This document shows, piece by piece, positions 8,850 to 22,521 of a stretch of DNA of 24,533 nt (positions are counted from its first letter, which is position 1; every line of letters starts with the position of its first letter). The translations under genes and the position numbers were made by a program. Location: assembly GCA_018398765.1 (NCBI GenBank), contig JAHBMJ010003616.1:63952-88484 (forward strand), given 5' to 3'. The DNA comes from Chromera velia. Its lineage: Eukaryota > Sar > Chromeraceae. The notes under the pieces were generated by a model, which searched no databases, was not told where the DNA came from, and was given only the letters and a program-made list of their open reading frames with translations.

Positions 8850-11800
8850 AAAGAAAGAAAGAAAAGAAAGAAAGAAAGAAAGAAAGAAAAGAAAGAAAGA
8901 AAGAAAGAAAGAAAAGAAAGAAAGAAAGAAAGAAAGAAAAGAAAGAAAGAAAGGAAGAAAGAAAGAAAGAAAGAAAGAAAGGAAGAAAGAAAGAAAAACA
9001 GGAGAAAACGAAGCAGCCGATGAAGACAGGAATGGTGAGGTGGTCGGGCAGGAAGCTGTTCATGTGGACTCCTCAAAAAACCGCACAGGACCGAAACTGT
9101 TTTGGCCGCTCAGCAACCCCATTCGTTGAAACTCTTTTTTCCAACCCCGTTCCTGCACCGGGCAGCGTCACCCTGTTGGTCCGAGACACTCCACCTCCTT
9201 CCTTCTCACCTGCCCCCCCCTTTTCTCTCTCTGCCTCTTCGCCTCTTTCTCTCTATCCCGCTTTCTGTCTCCTCCAATCAACTACAACCACCAAGAACAT
9301 TCATACACATGCACACACATGCAGACTGACATAATCACTGCCGTGTTTCTCCTCCACTTTCACGAGCAGATCCTCCATGTGACCCCAAAATCTGATCACA
9401 TTCCCGCAGATCACGTGGTGGAACTGTACTCTCCTCTCCTCACTACAGCCCCCCCCCAGGTGGCTGAAGGCGGGGTCCTCCCGAGGACAGGTCCCCTGCT
9501 CCCTCAAGTGGAGGCACCCTCTCAGACTCGCCTCGTACTCCTGAGTCCATTCACGCGCTACCTCCTCTCTCCGTATCTGGTTGTTGTCGCCGTCCACTGC
9601 GAGAGGTCTCGAGCTGCACATAGGAAGAAGGGGAAACGAATGGCTGACTGATTGAAATGATTCTGGTTTCTTCATTATCCTTCTCAACAGGCCAAGAACG
9701 AGAACACAAGACGGAAAAAATGTTAAGTCTCCTCAGCCAGTTCTTGCAAGGAAACTCCACGAGCGAACCAGAAGCGTGTTGCATGCGCATGGTCGAGTTT
9801 TTTTCTGATACGCCTGTTACAGATGGAAAGATGGAAGCTTTGAGGGGGTCTTTATTTTTTGACCAAAAATGAACTCAACAAAAATGAAAAAGAAGCTTGG
9901 AAAAATGCATTAGACACATAAGAGTCAAAGAGATCTCTCTTTCAGAGATTACACATCCGACAGTGAGAAAGACACACACACACACACACCCCTCTCACTT
10001 TCTCTTTCTCGCCGACCCACCCACCTCCTCAGTTGACCAATGGTCCAAGTCATCTTGTCGTCCAGTCCGACTCCAGGAAGAAACACTGCGTACTTCGCAT
10101 CTCGGAGGCCCCTGCGGGTTCCCTGGACCTGCCTCAGCGCTCGCGCTCCCTGCAGGTATCAAAATACATGTGCTTTTTCATGCCCGCCCGCTACCATCTG
10201 TGCCTCTGCGTGACAAATTGCAGACTACATTATTCGCTGCCTGGCAATGCGGGTATGCTTTGCCTCTCCGCATTCTGCAATCAGTGTGGAAGGCGCAGAG
10301 GGAGGGCCCTGGAGGCAGTCATCTCCTTCTTTTTTTGTACAATCGATTAGAAGGCGGGGAAACCGTGGAAAAGAGATCTCTTCTCGAGAAGCGCTTTCTC
10401 CTTTTGCACAAATGAACGAACGTGTGCGTACCCAAGCTAACCTCTTTTTTTCTGATGGCAAGAAAGAGGATTGTACGCTTCCCCCTGTTTTTGTCGTCAG
10501 ACTCGATCCGTTTTCTGTAAAAACCTTCCCAGGCATCCTGGTTAGAGGTCTGCGTAGCCTGTAGATCGGTCGAATGTACAAGCATGTGCATGCATTTATT
10601 TTCATACAGAATTCTTCATTTTCATATATAAGGCATGCGTCGATTGGTAGAGTCTCCAGACGGAGGGAAGAAGAGAAGACGAAACACATCGACTGAATGC
10701 GAACAGATTCGCACAGAAAGCTCGACAGTACAGAGCAGGCAGAGGCCAGCACGTGTTCAAATGAGAAAAACGTATCATTATCATCTGCCGACGCCAAAAC
10801 AATCAAACCGTGACATCAGATTTCTCATCAAACTGACAGACTCAAGAAGAGACCAGGAGAAAGTTATTCTTTTATGACACCCGGCCAAATCCCCCAAGTT
10901 ACTTCATTCGCAAGAGTAGTGCCATGCATAAGAACGCCAAAGCATTTCTCAGTCTCCCTTTCCTCAAAAGAAGACCCATGCAGTTCTACGATTCTTTCCG
11001 GTCTCCAACGCAAAAAGCTTGTCGTCATTTATGACTACACGTGAGATGCCGCTGTGAGTACAAGGAAACGTTCACCCATAAGCAGACCGACTCTCTTCTT
11101 TGAAGATTGATAGACCTCATAGGCCCTTTCCCACGGGAGCCCTTTGTCACACGCAATCCTCTTGTACGTGCTTTCCACTCCTGCAGTGAAACGAAGAAAA
11201 GAGAAAGCATTCTTTCGAACAAAAATCTGCAACTCCATGTGAAAAAGAAGGACGATGATTTGCAATTTGAGCAGAAAGAACGAGCCCGACACACGTGTGT
11301 GCCTGTGATCAAATGAGGGACAGAAGACCTCAAGTCTACGTTTCCTGCATGTCTTCTGCAGGAGACATACACGCACAGGAATTTAAAAAAAAATCACATA
11401 CGTACCCATAGGAACAAAACACGCACAGGAATTTAAAAGAAAATCACATACGTACCCATAGGAACAAAACACGCACAGGAATTTAAAAGAAAATCACATA
11501 CGTACCCATAGGAACAAAACACGCACAGGAATTTAAAAGAAAATCACATACGTACCCATAGGAACAAAACACGCACAGGAATTTAAAAGAAAATCACATG
11601 CGTACCCATAGGAACAAAACACGAACAGGAATTTAAAAAAAAATCACATACGTACCCATAGGAACAAAACACGCACAGGAATTAAAAAAAAAATCACATA
11701 CGTACCCATAGGAACAAAAGAACACGCACAGGAATTTAAAAGAAAATCACATACGTACCCATAGGAACAAAAGAGCACACCGGGGAAATTCTCTGAACTA

Positions 11801-12570
11801 ACTCCATTTGAAGGATGAGTGCAAAAAAAGGCAAAACTGCAAGATCAAACTTTGCATTGCAGGATGACCAAAGCTTGGATCGATCAACCTTCCACTGGAA
11901 TTCAAAAACATCCTGTCATCCGCGCGTCTCAATGATCCTGTCACCATGCATCACATGACGACCCCCAACGCGAAATAAATTCGACCCGCCCGCCCACCCA
12001 CCATCCTCGTCAACGTGCAGCCTCTCCGAGACTTCGCAAGAGACCTTTGCGGTTTCTCCCCCCAGTCTCAGCCCTGTGCCCCTTCCCATCGGCACGTTCA
12101 GGAGCTCTAATCCCTCGTCAGCCTCTCCTCCTCTCTGCAACAAGGTAGAGAGAGATGCTTAATTGGACCATTGTCACATGAAACAGAATTGCCTGCACGA
12201 AACAACTCTGAAACACGAAAAGTCTACATGCAGGTCTTGTCCCGCCCCGCGCTCTAGATCCGGTGCCAAGAAAACGGAAGAAAACATTCGAGGACGGATC
12301 TCTCTGGACCACCGAGCAAGGGATTGATTGTAACACAAAAGCGAACATATTTCGAAGTCATCCACAATGGGAGAGGAGACAAGACAATCGGAGGATCTCC
12401 CATTCTTCTCGTGAATTTGTTTGAGAAAAATCAAACACCACGGAGCAGACATGGCCGCAAAACAAAACAGAAAAGCGTCATGACCTCTTTCACTTGAAGA
12501 TTACAGTCGGTCCACTGAAGACGCGAGCAACAATTTATATCCGATGCCCTCCCAGACGCATTTTGCCACA

Positions 12571-12612
<42 letters not shown>

Positions 12613-12632
12613 TACACACAGACTCACACTCA

Positions 12633-12673
<41 letters not shown>

Positions 12674-12691
12674 AGAGAGAGAAAGAGAAAC

Positions 12692-12728
<37 letters not shown>

Positions 12729-13805
12729 CCAGACAAGGCCCGACTGACCTCTCTGATTTCGTCGTAGGTGAACGCAAAGAAGTCAAAAACCTCTTGCTGA
12801 ACATTCACTTCCATCATCAACAGCCTGCATGCAGACAAATAAGCTAGGGGCCAACATCAAAGCAGGCTGGAGGCAGGAAGCAAATAATGCACCAACCACA
12901 TCTGCGTTTCCTGGAGGATCTCTGCGACATGAGTGGGCGCTTTTCAGGCAGGAAAAGGACATAAGCAAGATGACAGTCTGTCTGTCGCTGCGTGGTGTCT
13001 CCTTCAATGCGTTCTTCAGGACAGCCGGAGAGACATGGAGATCGTCATAGACAGAGTGGGAACGGGAGCAGGTGACGGAAGAGCCACGCGGGGAAAGACC
13101 TACAAATGACGAACAGACCAACTCTTTCCTTCTTCTCTACTGCCATTCTGTTCGGGTTGTTCGTTTCTCTCTTTTTGGTTTTTCATTCCGCTGAAGCACT
13201 CTACAGCCCGTTTCCTTCTGGCGCGCAAGAAAAAGGGACAGACAGACAGACAGGCAGACGGCAGGACAACTCACGGTAACAGCTACACATCACCCCATTT
13301 ACTTCGGATGACTACTTTCGTTGTGTGTATCATGGGAGAGTGGCTGAAGTGTGTCACATGTGAGCGTTTCATTTCTTTTCTCCTTTCCTTCTCTCTCTCC
13401 CCCCCCCCCCCCNNNNNNNNNNNNNNNNNNNNNNNNNNNNNNNNNNNNNNNNNNNNNNNNNNNNNNNNNNNNNNNNNNNNNNNNNNNNNNNNNNNNNNNN
13501 NNNNNNNNNNNNNNNNNNNNNNNNNNNNNNNNNNNNNNTACGTGTGTGTGTGTGTGTGTGTGTGTGTGTCGTTGTGTGTGCGTGCGTGTAAAGGTGTGTG
13601 TGTGAGAGAGAGAGCGACAGAGAGAGAGAGAGACACGGACCTGTTCAGAAAGGTGTCCATCTTCTTCGCAACCTTTGCGGGTGCTGCTGTTTGATTACTC
13701 ATGACTGGGAGGGATTCACCTTTGTCGGGGGTGATCAGCCGGACCCCCTGGAAGAAGAGACAGGAGACCGATCGACTAACTTTATGAGAACACGCTCATC
13801 AACAC

Positions 13806-13842
<37 letters not shown>

Positions 13843-14691
13843 TTAAAAAAACAGAGGACGCACAAAGAGAAAGGATGGCCTTTCGGATCAGCTGGAAGAA
13901 GAGGGACCAAGGGAGCTAAAGAGACGAACAGAATTGACAAACCGTCACGCTAGAGAAAGTCCAGTTGGAAAGAAAATGACGAGAGAAGCAGACGGAAGCA
14001 CAAGGAAAGATAGACGCGACTGAGGGCAGAGCAGAACGTCACCCAAAGTCCGAGTTACTCACAATTTCTTTATTCAAACTTTGCACATAAGGTCGAAGAC
14101 AAACAAAACGGCACATGAGCTTTTCGTCTGTCTGTGAAAAATTTGAGTGTACGTCTTGATTGTTAGAGCTTCAATTCACACAATGCTGGTGGGTCGTGTA
14201 ACCTTTCCTTTGTCGACCTTTCTTTGACGCTACTTCAAGAAGTGTTGGAAAGAAACACAGTAATTGGGTGACTGACCTCCATTGCGTCGTGCGCGTTTTT
14301 CGCGAAAGTTTTCCCTCTCCTCCTGCACTCCTGAGCGTCCTCCGACCCCTCGAAGTATCGTTCCATCAGGCCCTCATAGTGCACCTTCAAGAGAGGGACA
14401 GCCACCTCTCGTTTCTTTTTCCGTTCTTTCTTCCCCTCAACATCTTTCTCTTTCTGCCCTTTCGTGTCTGACATCCCCTTCAATCCACTCAGAGCGTCGT
14501 GGCCAGGGACAACAGCAGGCGCGTTGATTGGAGCATTTTTCCAGTCCTGGATCGTTCTGCATGCAGAAAGCGATGAAGACGAAAAAGATAGATTTTACTA
14601 TTCCTGACAAATAAGATTCAGCAGATGATTTGCGCACATTCCTCCACGAGGTACTCCAAACAGAATGAGACCCACCAGAGAAACACAGACA

Positions 14692-14739
<48 letters not shown>

Positions 14740-14758
14740 CACACACAGACACACACAG

Positions 14759-14817
<59 letters not shown>

Positions 14818-16914
14818 CACAGACACAGACACAGACACAGACACACACATGTATGCATGTATGTGTGTATTGATGGATGCATGGATGTGTGGATGGATGC
14901 ATTGATGTATGGATGGATGCATGAATGGATTGATGGAAGGAGAGATGGATATACATGTGGACTCACTTTATGACCGCCCCCAAGGCTGCAGTCCCAACCG
15001 AGTTGTAAATGTCAAATTCTGAGAGAGGAAAATCCGAGGCACCCCCTCGCTCTCCCCCTTCTGTCCCGGCCTCACCTGCCCCCTCTGCACGGGTTCCCCC
15101 CACAGTCGTTTTCTCTGCAGGCTGCACTTCTCCTGCTGCCCCCCCAGAGAGAGCAGCCACAGCAACAAGCGGGGCTCTGGCCCCCCGCCCAGCAGCAGCC
15201 GCAGCAGCAGAAGCCATTTCTCCGGGCTCTTGCACATTTGTCTCGAAAGACGCTCCGGTTCCCCTTCCCCCCATGCAAGCTCTGTTGGGTGGCTCTTCTT
15301 GTTCCCCCTCTTCCTCTCCTCCCTCCGCTTTTTCGGGCTTTTCTTTTGCTTTTTTGCTCATGGTCCCTTCGTTCTCTGACTCACTGCTTGCGATTGAAAT
15401 AAGGGGCGGGGAGAGACTAGAGGCTGCGAGCGCCTGCAGAAGAAGAACGTCATTGTTCTCAGGTTCGTCGGCTTTGGAAGATGAGATCGAAATACGAGAA
15501 GGGAAGACAGACGAAAAGGGAGGCAAAACAGCCACCTCATCTAGTTGAGGCACCCAATTGTTCCCTTTTCCTTTTCCATCCCGCAAGTTTTCCTTCTCTT
15601 CTCCTGCTCCTGAACTCTCCCTCTTCACTTCATTTTCGTTTTTGACTTTGCTCTTTTGTCTCTTTAAACCGGGAAGTTCATCATCTTTCTCCTTGTCATC
15701 TTCTCTCTGTTGCCTCTGCCTCTTTCTCTCCACTGAGGCAGACCCAACAGCTGATGTCGGAGAGATCGACGCGGCTCCGTCATCCACCCTTCCCTTATCC
15801 TCCTGTTGCCCATTCTCCTTCTCCTCCTTCCGTCCTGGAAGTACAATGGTCAGACCGTCGTCACTTTCGGAAACCACCCATTTCCTCAACCTCTCCTTCT
15901 TCCTTTCACCAAGATTCTGTCTTTCTGTGCCTTTCTTTTTCTCTTCAAAGACATTTGAGTCACTTGACACACCCGAGAGACTCGAGACGCTTCTCTGCCT
16001 CTTCAGTCTACCCCTAGGCTTCTCCTTCAAGTCATTTCCTTCCACTTCGCCCGACCCTAGATGGACACCCCCTCCCTTCCATGTGCTGTTGTTGAACCCG
16101 CACACACCCACACCTCCCTTTCTGTCGGGCAAGGCCCTACGCCTTCTTCCTGCCGTCGTGTTTTCTTTTTCTTTTTCTTCTGAAGAAGAGAGAACGAGAA
16201 AAGCAGCCTTCCTTTTCTCCTGAACCAACTGTAAGGACCGAGATCTCCTCTTCCTTTCCTCAACACCGAGACCAAAAAAACGGTCTCCTTGAACACGCCC
16301 TCGCCTCCTCACACCATTCTGAGAATTCTTTCCACACCCGCCCCCTCCTCCAGGCGCGAAGGCAACTCGCCTGTCTCCCTTGGTCAGCGCCCCCAGGGTC
16401 TTCAGCCGTCTTGCCACACACCCCATGAACCTCTGCTCACCCCCTAGGTTTGAGACAAGGAGACGGTAGGAAGGAGGACAGACTTGGTTAGACCTGTGCA
16501 CTCTGCCGAGCTGTTGGATCGTTTTGTCGGCAGACCAGGGCACCTCGATGGGGATCATCACGCGCTTTCTGTTCCTCCTCGTGCCTGCGCACACACCCTC
16601 CCACCCAGTCCCCCACTTCTTGTCGGAGTGAAGCGAAATTCCTGCCGAGGCAGCCTCAGTAATGATGGCTACCAACTTGCGACCGCTGTTGAAGGCCCTC
16701 TGCTCCTCTAGGTTGACCTGCGAAAATGAAGGCGTAGTGCGACCATCTTAGATGCTCTCTCTGTGCCTGTCATGTGCAAGGGAGGTTTCAACGCTTCTTT
16801 CTTGAGCTGGAGGGGAAAGTGAAATGTATAAAATGCATGCATCAGACAGAAATCATGCAAGACAAGTGTTTGTGTACATATACGTGTACGTGTCCTTGTG
16901 CGCGCGCGCATGTG

Positions 16915-16955
<41 letters not shown>

Positions 16956-16963
16956 GTGGGTGT

Positions 16964-17003
<40 letters not shown>

Positions 17004-19585
17004 GTGGGTGTGTGTTTGCATGTGGAGCGCAGACAGCTCTTCTGCGTTCACCCGCACGGTTCCATGCCGCTTTTGGGTACAATGTTGTTCCCGCAATGTA
17101 CTGTCGTCAGTGCGCATGTGGGCTGCTCGCTGCTTCCTCACCTTCAGACCCTCAAAGTGTTCCTTTTGAAAGGCGTGAATGTATCAATCATGCCTGTCGC
17201 GAAGCAGAAACATTCAACCCGGCCCGGCACATAGAATCAACGCAGGCCAAGAAGGCCGCACACAGATTCACCTTTTCCTTCCTGACGCGGAGACCCTCGG
17301 TCCGATTTTTGAAGACGACCCGCCTCGTCTCGTTATTCCCCTCCTCCCAAGCCCTGCTGGCCTCTAGTCTCCCTGTGCGTCCGCTCATTTCGGCAACTTG
17401 ACTGGGGCCTCCGAGCTGGTCAATCAGCGAATCCAGGGGGTTCTTTGGAAGATCCAAAGTTGAAATTCTCTCCAGAAATCCTTCGTATCTGGTAGCAAAA
17501 GCATGAAGACATACACATGAATACCTGTGTGAGGATGTCTATGCACACTGGCACAGGCACGGACAAGGCTACAGCCTGAAAGTGTGTCTGAGCGTTTGTG
17601 GGCACGCCGCACCTGCAGGTTTCTTCTTTCTGTGCATCTGTAGCTGGACAACGGACTCACAGTCGGAAACAAATGGACAAAAACGTTCTGAGAAAAGACA
17701 AATTTCGACCCTGGCAATTTGCAATTTCTGATCATTTCATCATTCGTGTCCCTCAGCCCTCCGCACAACGAATCCTACTAGCCCAGCGCTCCTGACCGCT
17801 CTGTCCATCCCTGAATGGGCGTTCCCTTTTGGTCGTGAGAGGGCACCCACTGCTTGACGAAGTCCTCCAGGATCAGCTGGGGGGAAGAAACGAAGTCGTC
17901 CAGAACAGGAGAAGCGGAATCCACCCGAGAGTCCCCCGAGAGTCCTCGCATCTCCCGCATCTTCTCCTTCGTGCGCGCCTCCCCAGTCGCCCACAGGGAG
18001 ATCACAACGGCGTTGCCTGAATGAGCATTTGACCGTAAAGGAACAGAGTTCACATCTGCATACGACGACGCTGAAGTTTTCATGCAACATGAGAGAACGC
18101 AAAAGGTATGCGCATGTGATCACACAAAACCGAAAGAAGGTAAAATGACAGAAATGCACAAGATCGACTGCCTGCACCCTCCCACCTGCTTCCAGTTCCT
18201 CCTTTGCTGTCTTCACTGCCATCGGAACCTTGCTGGAAGTGATGAGGAGCTTGAAAAACCTCTGGGCAGTGGCCCAGAAGACGCTCTTCCATTTGGTCAC
18301 AGGAGCTGCGTGGTCGAAATCTTTCGAGTTCAACAAAAACTTTTTATTGCCCCCCCGCTTCCAGAGAAGGCCTTCCCCCCTTCCGTCTGCCTCCTCCAGA
18401 AATTCAAGAAGGTCCTGAAAAAGCCGGGAGCTCTGGTTGTAGACGCTCACCAAGTCCTCACTCAGCGGCACCTTCACGACTTCAAAAGTGACCTGTTTCA
18501 CACACACACACACACACACACTCACACGTCTAGAGAGAATCGCAAGAAACAGGCAAAAAAAGAAAAAGCAAGAGAGACGGAAAGCAAAATGGAAGGAGGC
18601 AGAGAGGTGAGAGAGAAGAAAGGAAGTAGATCTATCAGAGAGAGAATCTAAATAGAAGCGAGAGACCCTTTTGATCAGGATAACACGGTGAGAAATGCAT
18701 TGTGGGAAAAGGGGATACAAGGATCATGCAACTTTTCTCCTCCCTCCCTCCCTCCCTCCCTCCCTGTCCTCTTCGTCCAGCCCCATTGGTTCCTGGCTTG
18801 CCTGTCTCACTTAATTGCCTTACAATGAGGCTGCCTGCCTGACATATCTGAATGAGAGAGTGCGGCTGCCTGCCTGCCTGACGTTTCTGAATGAGAGAGT
18901 GCGGCTGAAGTAGGCACCCCGCGACTTCAGTTCCATGACGACGGCCTCCAGCGCAGCCACCCCCCCTCTCTCGACTTTGCCCATGAAGCTCTCGAAGTCC
19001 CGAAAGCAGCTCCCATACCCCCAGAGGCCAAGACGGCACATGTAAGCCATGTTCGACAACTCCGAGGCTCCGGTGGCAGAAGAATACAGTACCTGCTTCA
19101 GGAATGCAGGCAGCATATGGAAAGAGGGAGACGTACATGTTTTGTACGTAGGCACGTTTGCATATCAAATTGATGCAAATGTGTGAGTGGTCGTCTTCGT
19201 CCGAAACATCCATACCTGCGAGCCAAAACGCCTTTCTGGTCTTCCGTAAGCTTCGATACCCTCATCGCGTCCTCTCAAACTGACTGCAAATGAAAATAGG
19301 TCCGTGTCCACATCCATGCACACAAATTCAGCTGGGTGCATGCAAAAACCTTTTTCAGAAAAGTGTCTCTCTGTTTCTCTTTGTGTCGCCCCTGCATCCG
19401 CCTTCTTGCACGAGATCTTTATGGGTGAAATAGAATGAGGGGGGGGGGGGACCTGTGAGTCAAGTCTTCAGGGATGAGGGAAGAAAAAAGATGAAACTGA
19501 CCGGGCAGTGCGGACAGTCCTTCTGCATCTTCTCGACGGCGAGACCTGCAATGAGGTCCGGCACAGGGACACCCACATACACACA

Positions 19586-19619
<34 letters not shown>

Positions 19620-20862
19620 AAGAGAAAGTGCAAAGAACAAAGAGGGAGAGAGAGGAGGAAAGGCCAGGCACCTTGGTGCATATCTTCCTTTTGTGTATAT
19701 GTGAGTACATGCAGAGAGAGACAAACAGCAAAAGCAGGAAGAGGGGGAGTCTGAGCAAATGGCCGAGACAGGAACGTGGGAAGGCGCCTTCACAGAGTGC
19801 CGGGAATGCACTGCATGGGTGGGTGTCGGATGCGTTTCTGAATTCGTTTTTTTCCTTCCCTCTGTGTGTGCAGATCCGACTGGCCATCTCTCACTTTTTT
19901 CGTGCCCCTCTCTTTCCGTGTTCAGTAAAATTCTTCAGTCGAAAGCGGAAAGGCATTCTTCAATTGAGAGCGAGAAGGCTATACGCCCCCTTGCAAATGA
20001 TTCCGCAACTATGGAGGAAACCCACATCTCTCCATGAACTTCCATGCATCTGTTCACTGTTTCACTTCCAAGAAGGACAGGGAAAGCCACTCACTCAACT
20101 ACACACCCGTCTGGGAAGCCTCCAGAAGGTTTTTCGCTTTGTGGGCCTCATCAAACACAATCAGCCCCCCGTTCTCCGTCTCCTCATTCAACCACTGGAT
20201 TACACGGTCGACGTGTCTAATGGACCGTGTCGTCCCCCCCTCTCCTCCCTTCTTTTCCTGAGGACCCGCTTTTGATGGCTTCTTGCTCCTCTTTTCCTTC
20301 ACCTTCCCGCGATTCATTTCTCCATTTTCCTTGTTGTCCAATTCTTCAGAAGAATTCCACCCTGGAGGACTCAGACGGTCTCCACGCGAATCCTCAGAGG
20401 AGGAGGGAGAGGAGGGAACAGAAGGGGACTGAGACTCGGAGTTTGAGGATGCTCTGAAGAGAGGATCATGACGGGGTCTGCCTCTCTGTCGCTTTTCCGC
20501 TTGCCCTTCCTTCGCCTTCGTCTGCGTGCCATCTGTCTTCTTCCCGCCCTTCTTGCCTTCGTTGTCTTCGGACGTCTGCAGAGAAATAGACGTGCATGGT
20601 GATGGCTCATTGTGGTATTGTGATCCCGTCACGCTTCTTCGTCTTCTTCTTCGCCCCCTGGTTGCCTCTCACCCGGAAGCAAGGAAGAAAAAAGAAACAC
20701 GAAAAAAAGAAAAAGAAGCCGACACATAGTTCCACGCACGCACGCACACACACACACACACACACATATCTGAAGGGGGGGAGTGGGAGGGAACAGGAAG
20801 GGGAAAAAAGGGTCCGTTCCTTTTCCAGTGTGCCTGTCTAGTTAGGGGTACGCAATTCTCTT

Positions 20863-20905
<43 letters not shown>

Positions 20906-22223
20906 TTGTCCCTCTCTCTCCCTCTGTGTGTGTGTGTATGTGCGTGTGAGTGAGCACCCACCTTTTGTGTTTTTTTGTGTTTTCTGTTGCCCGAGATGAG
21001 CATCGAGTAGGTCGAGAAGAGAACACAGGAACCGTCCCAGAGGGATGCCTGATTCAGCTTCCGTCCGATCCGCACCCGGTTCTCTCTTGACATCAGCGCC
21101 TTCATCTGTTTCTCCTCATTCCTCTCTTTCTCCGCATTGTTCTTTTTATTATTAATATTGTTCTTGTCGTCATCTTTGAAGGTAAAATCTCTCAAAGACA
21201 CCACAGGAAGGTGACCTGCCCCCACGTCCCTCAGATCTCTGCGTGCGTCCTCAATCAAATCGTTGCCAGTGGAGACCCACACGTGCCTCCTCCTTCCCCG
21301 GTTCCAGGAGTCTAGGATGCACGCAGCAATCATACGACCCTTTCCACACCCAGTCCCGTCTCCCAGAAAGAACCCCCCTGCCTCACCTGCATTTCAGAAA
21401 CAATGAGGAGAATCAGTGTCCACTTTTTTCTTTTCAGTTGCAGTTGGCAGTTTGGGGATTCTTGGGATGATCGCCATGGATTGTGGCGATCCTTCACCGC
21501 CCCCGCAGTACTGTGTTGTTGTCCTCTTATTCAACTCATCGCTTAACCTGGGGGAGTCTCTCCGAAATTACACACTTCTTTCCCTGTGGGTGTTCCAACA
21601 TTTGGTTTTTCCATCACCGGCGACATGATTTCATTTCACACCAGCCCGACTGACTGACTGACCTGAAGGAAATTTCCTTTTGAACTGCAGAGTTGCGTGA
21701 GCGACTGCCTCCACCTGGGGGTTCGACAGGCGCCGCTCTGCGACGACCATGAAGGGAACTTTGATTACGTGCGAGGGGGGGAGGGGAGGGGGGGCGACCT
21801 CGCTGAGAGACGCGGCCTCGGCGAGAGGGTCTGGATGGGGGCACCCAAATTGAAAGTGCCTGCAAGCAAGTGAGGGAAAGGACTCAAGAGTTTCATTTGA
21901 TGTTTACGTTCATAACGCGGTCAGGAGCAAATTTCTGGACTCTGATTTACATTCGCGCTCAGAATTGACGTGCCCTCCGGGCAGGCGAAAGCGACCGAGA
22001 AAGAAAGGATAATGCGGAGCTACAGAAAATGTTCGTCCGTCTCACTGCCCTGTTTCCCCGAGCAAGTGAGTAGGTGAGGGAAGAAGGGAATGAGGGAAGG
22101 AGGGAGGAAAGGAGACAGTAAGGTAATCTTTCTTTCTTTCTCTTTCTTTGTCTTTCTTTCTCTTTCTTTCTTTCTTTCTTTCTTTCGCTTTCTTTCTTTC
22201 TTTCGCTTTCTTTCTTTCTTTCG

Positions 22224-22254
<31 letters not shown>

Positions 22255-22351
22255 TCGCTTTCTTTCTTTCTTTCTTTCGCTTTCTTTCTTTCTTTCTTTC
22301 TTTCTTTCGCTTTCTTTCTTTCGCTTTCTTTCTTTCGCTTTCTTTCTTTCG

Positions 22352-22390
<39 letters not shown>

Positions 22391-22425
22391 TCGCTTTCTT
22401 TCTTTCTTCCTTCCTTCCTTCCTTC

Positions 22426-22521
<96 letters not shown>

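Noticed and set aside
8736-9023. Open frames of Lys/Glu/Arg or Phe/Leu/Ser across the GAAA tract
   Set aside because: They are direct translations of a tetranucleotide repeat, open in several frames on both strands, and lie in an SBNO intron.
11368-11775. CRISPR-like array
   Set aside because: The 50-base units are contiguous and almost identical, with no unique spacers, and sit in a eukaryotic intron.
12485-12514. Possible 30-base SBNO exon ([10 protein letters not shown]) between exons 13 and 14
   Set aside because: It has an acceptor (TTCAG) and donor (GTCATG) and is in phase, but the residues do not match the family, and exon 13 joins exon 14 well without it. It cannot be excluded as an alternative exon.
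13283-13702. Open frames crossing the N gap
   Set aside because: They span unknown bases and dinucleotide repeats; only the 13641-13747 part has family support.
14061-14076. Possible micro-exon (SLNKEI) between SBNO exons 11 and 12
   Set aside because: Direct joining gives AHDAMEGVRLIT, closer to the family spacing; the acceptor AAAG is poor.
15009-16223. Long plus-strand Ser/Pro/Phe open frames opposite SBNO exon 10
   Set aside because: They are antisense shadows of the low-complexity insertion, whose sense frame is flanked on both sides by conserved helicase motifs.
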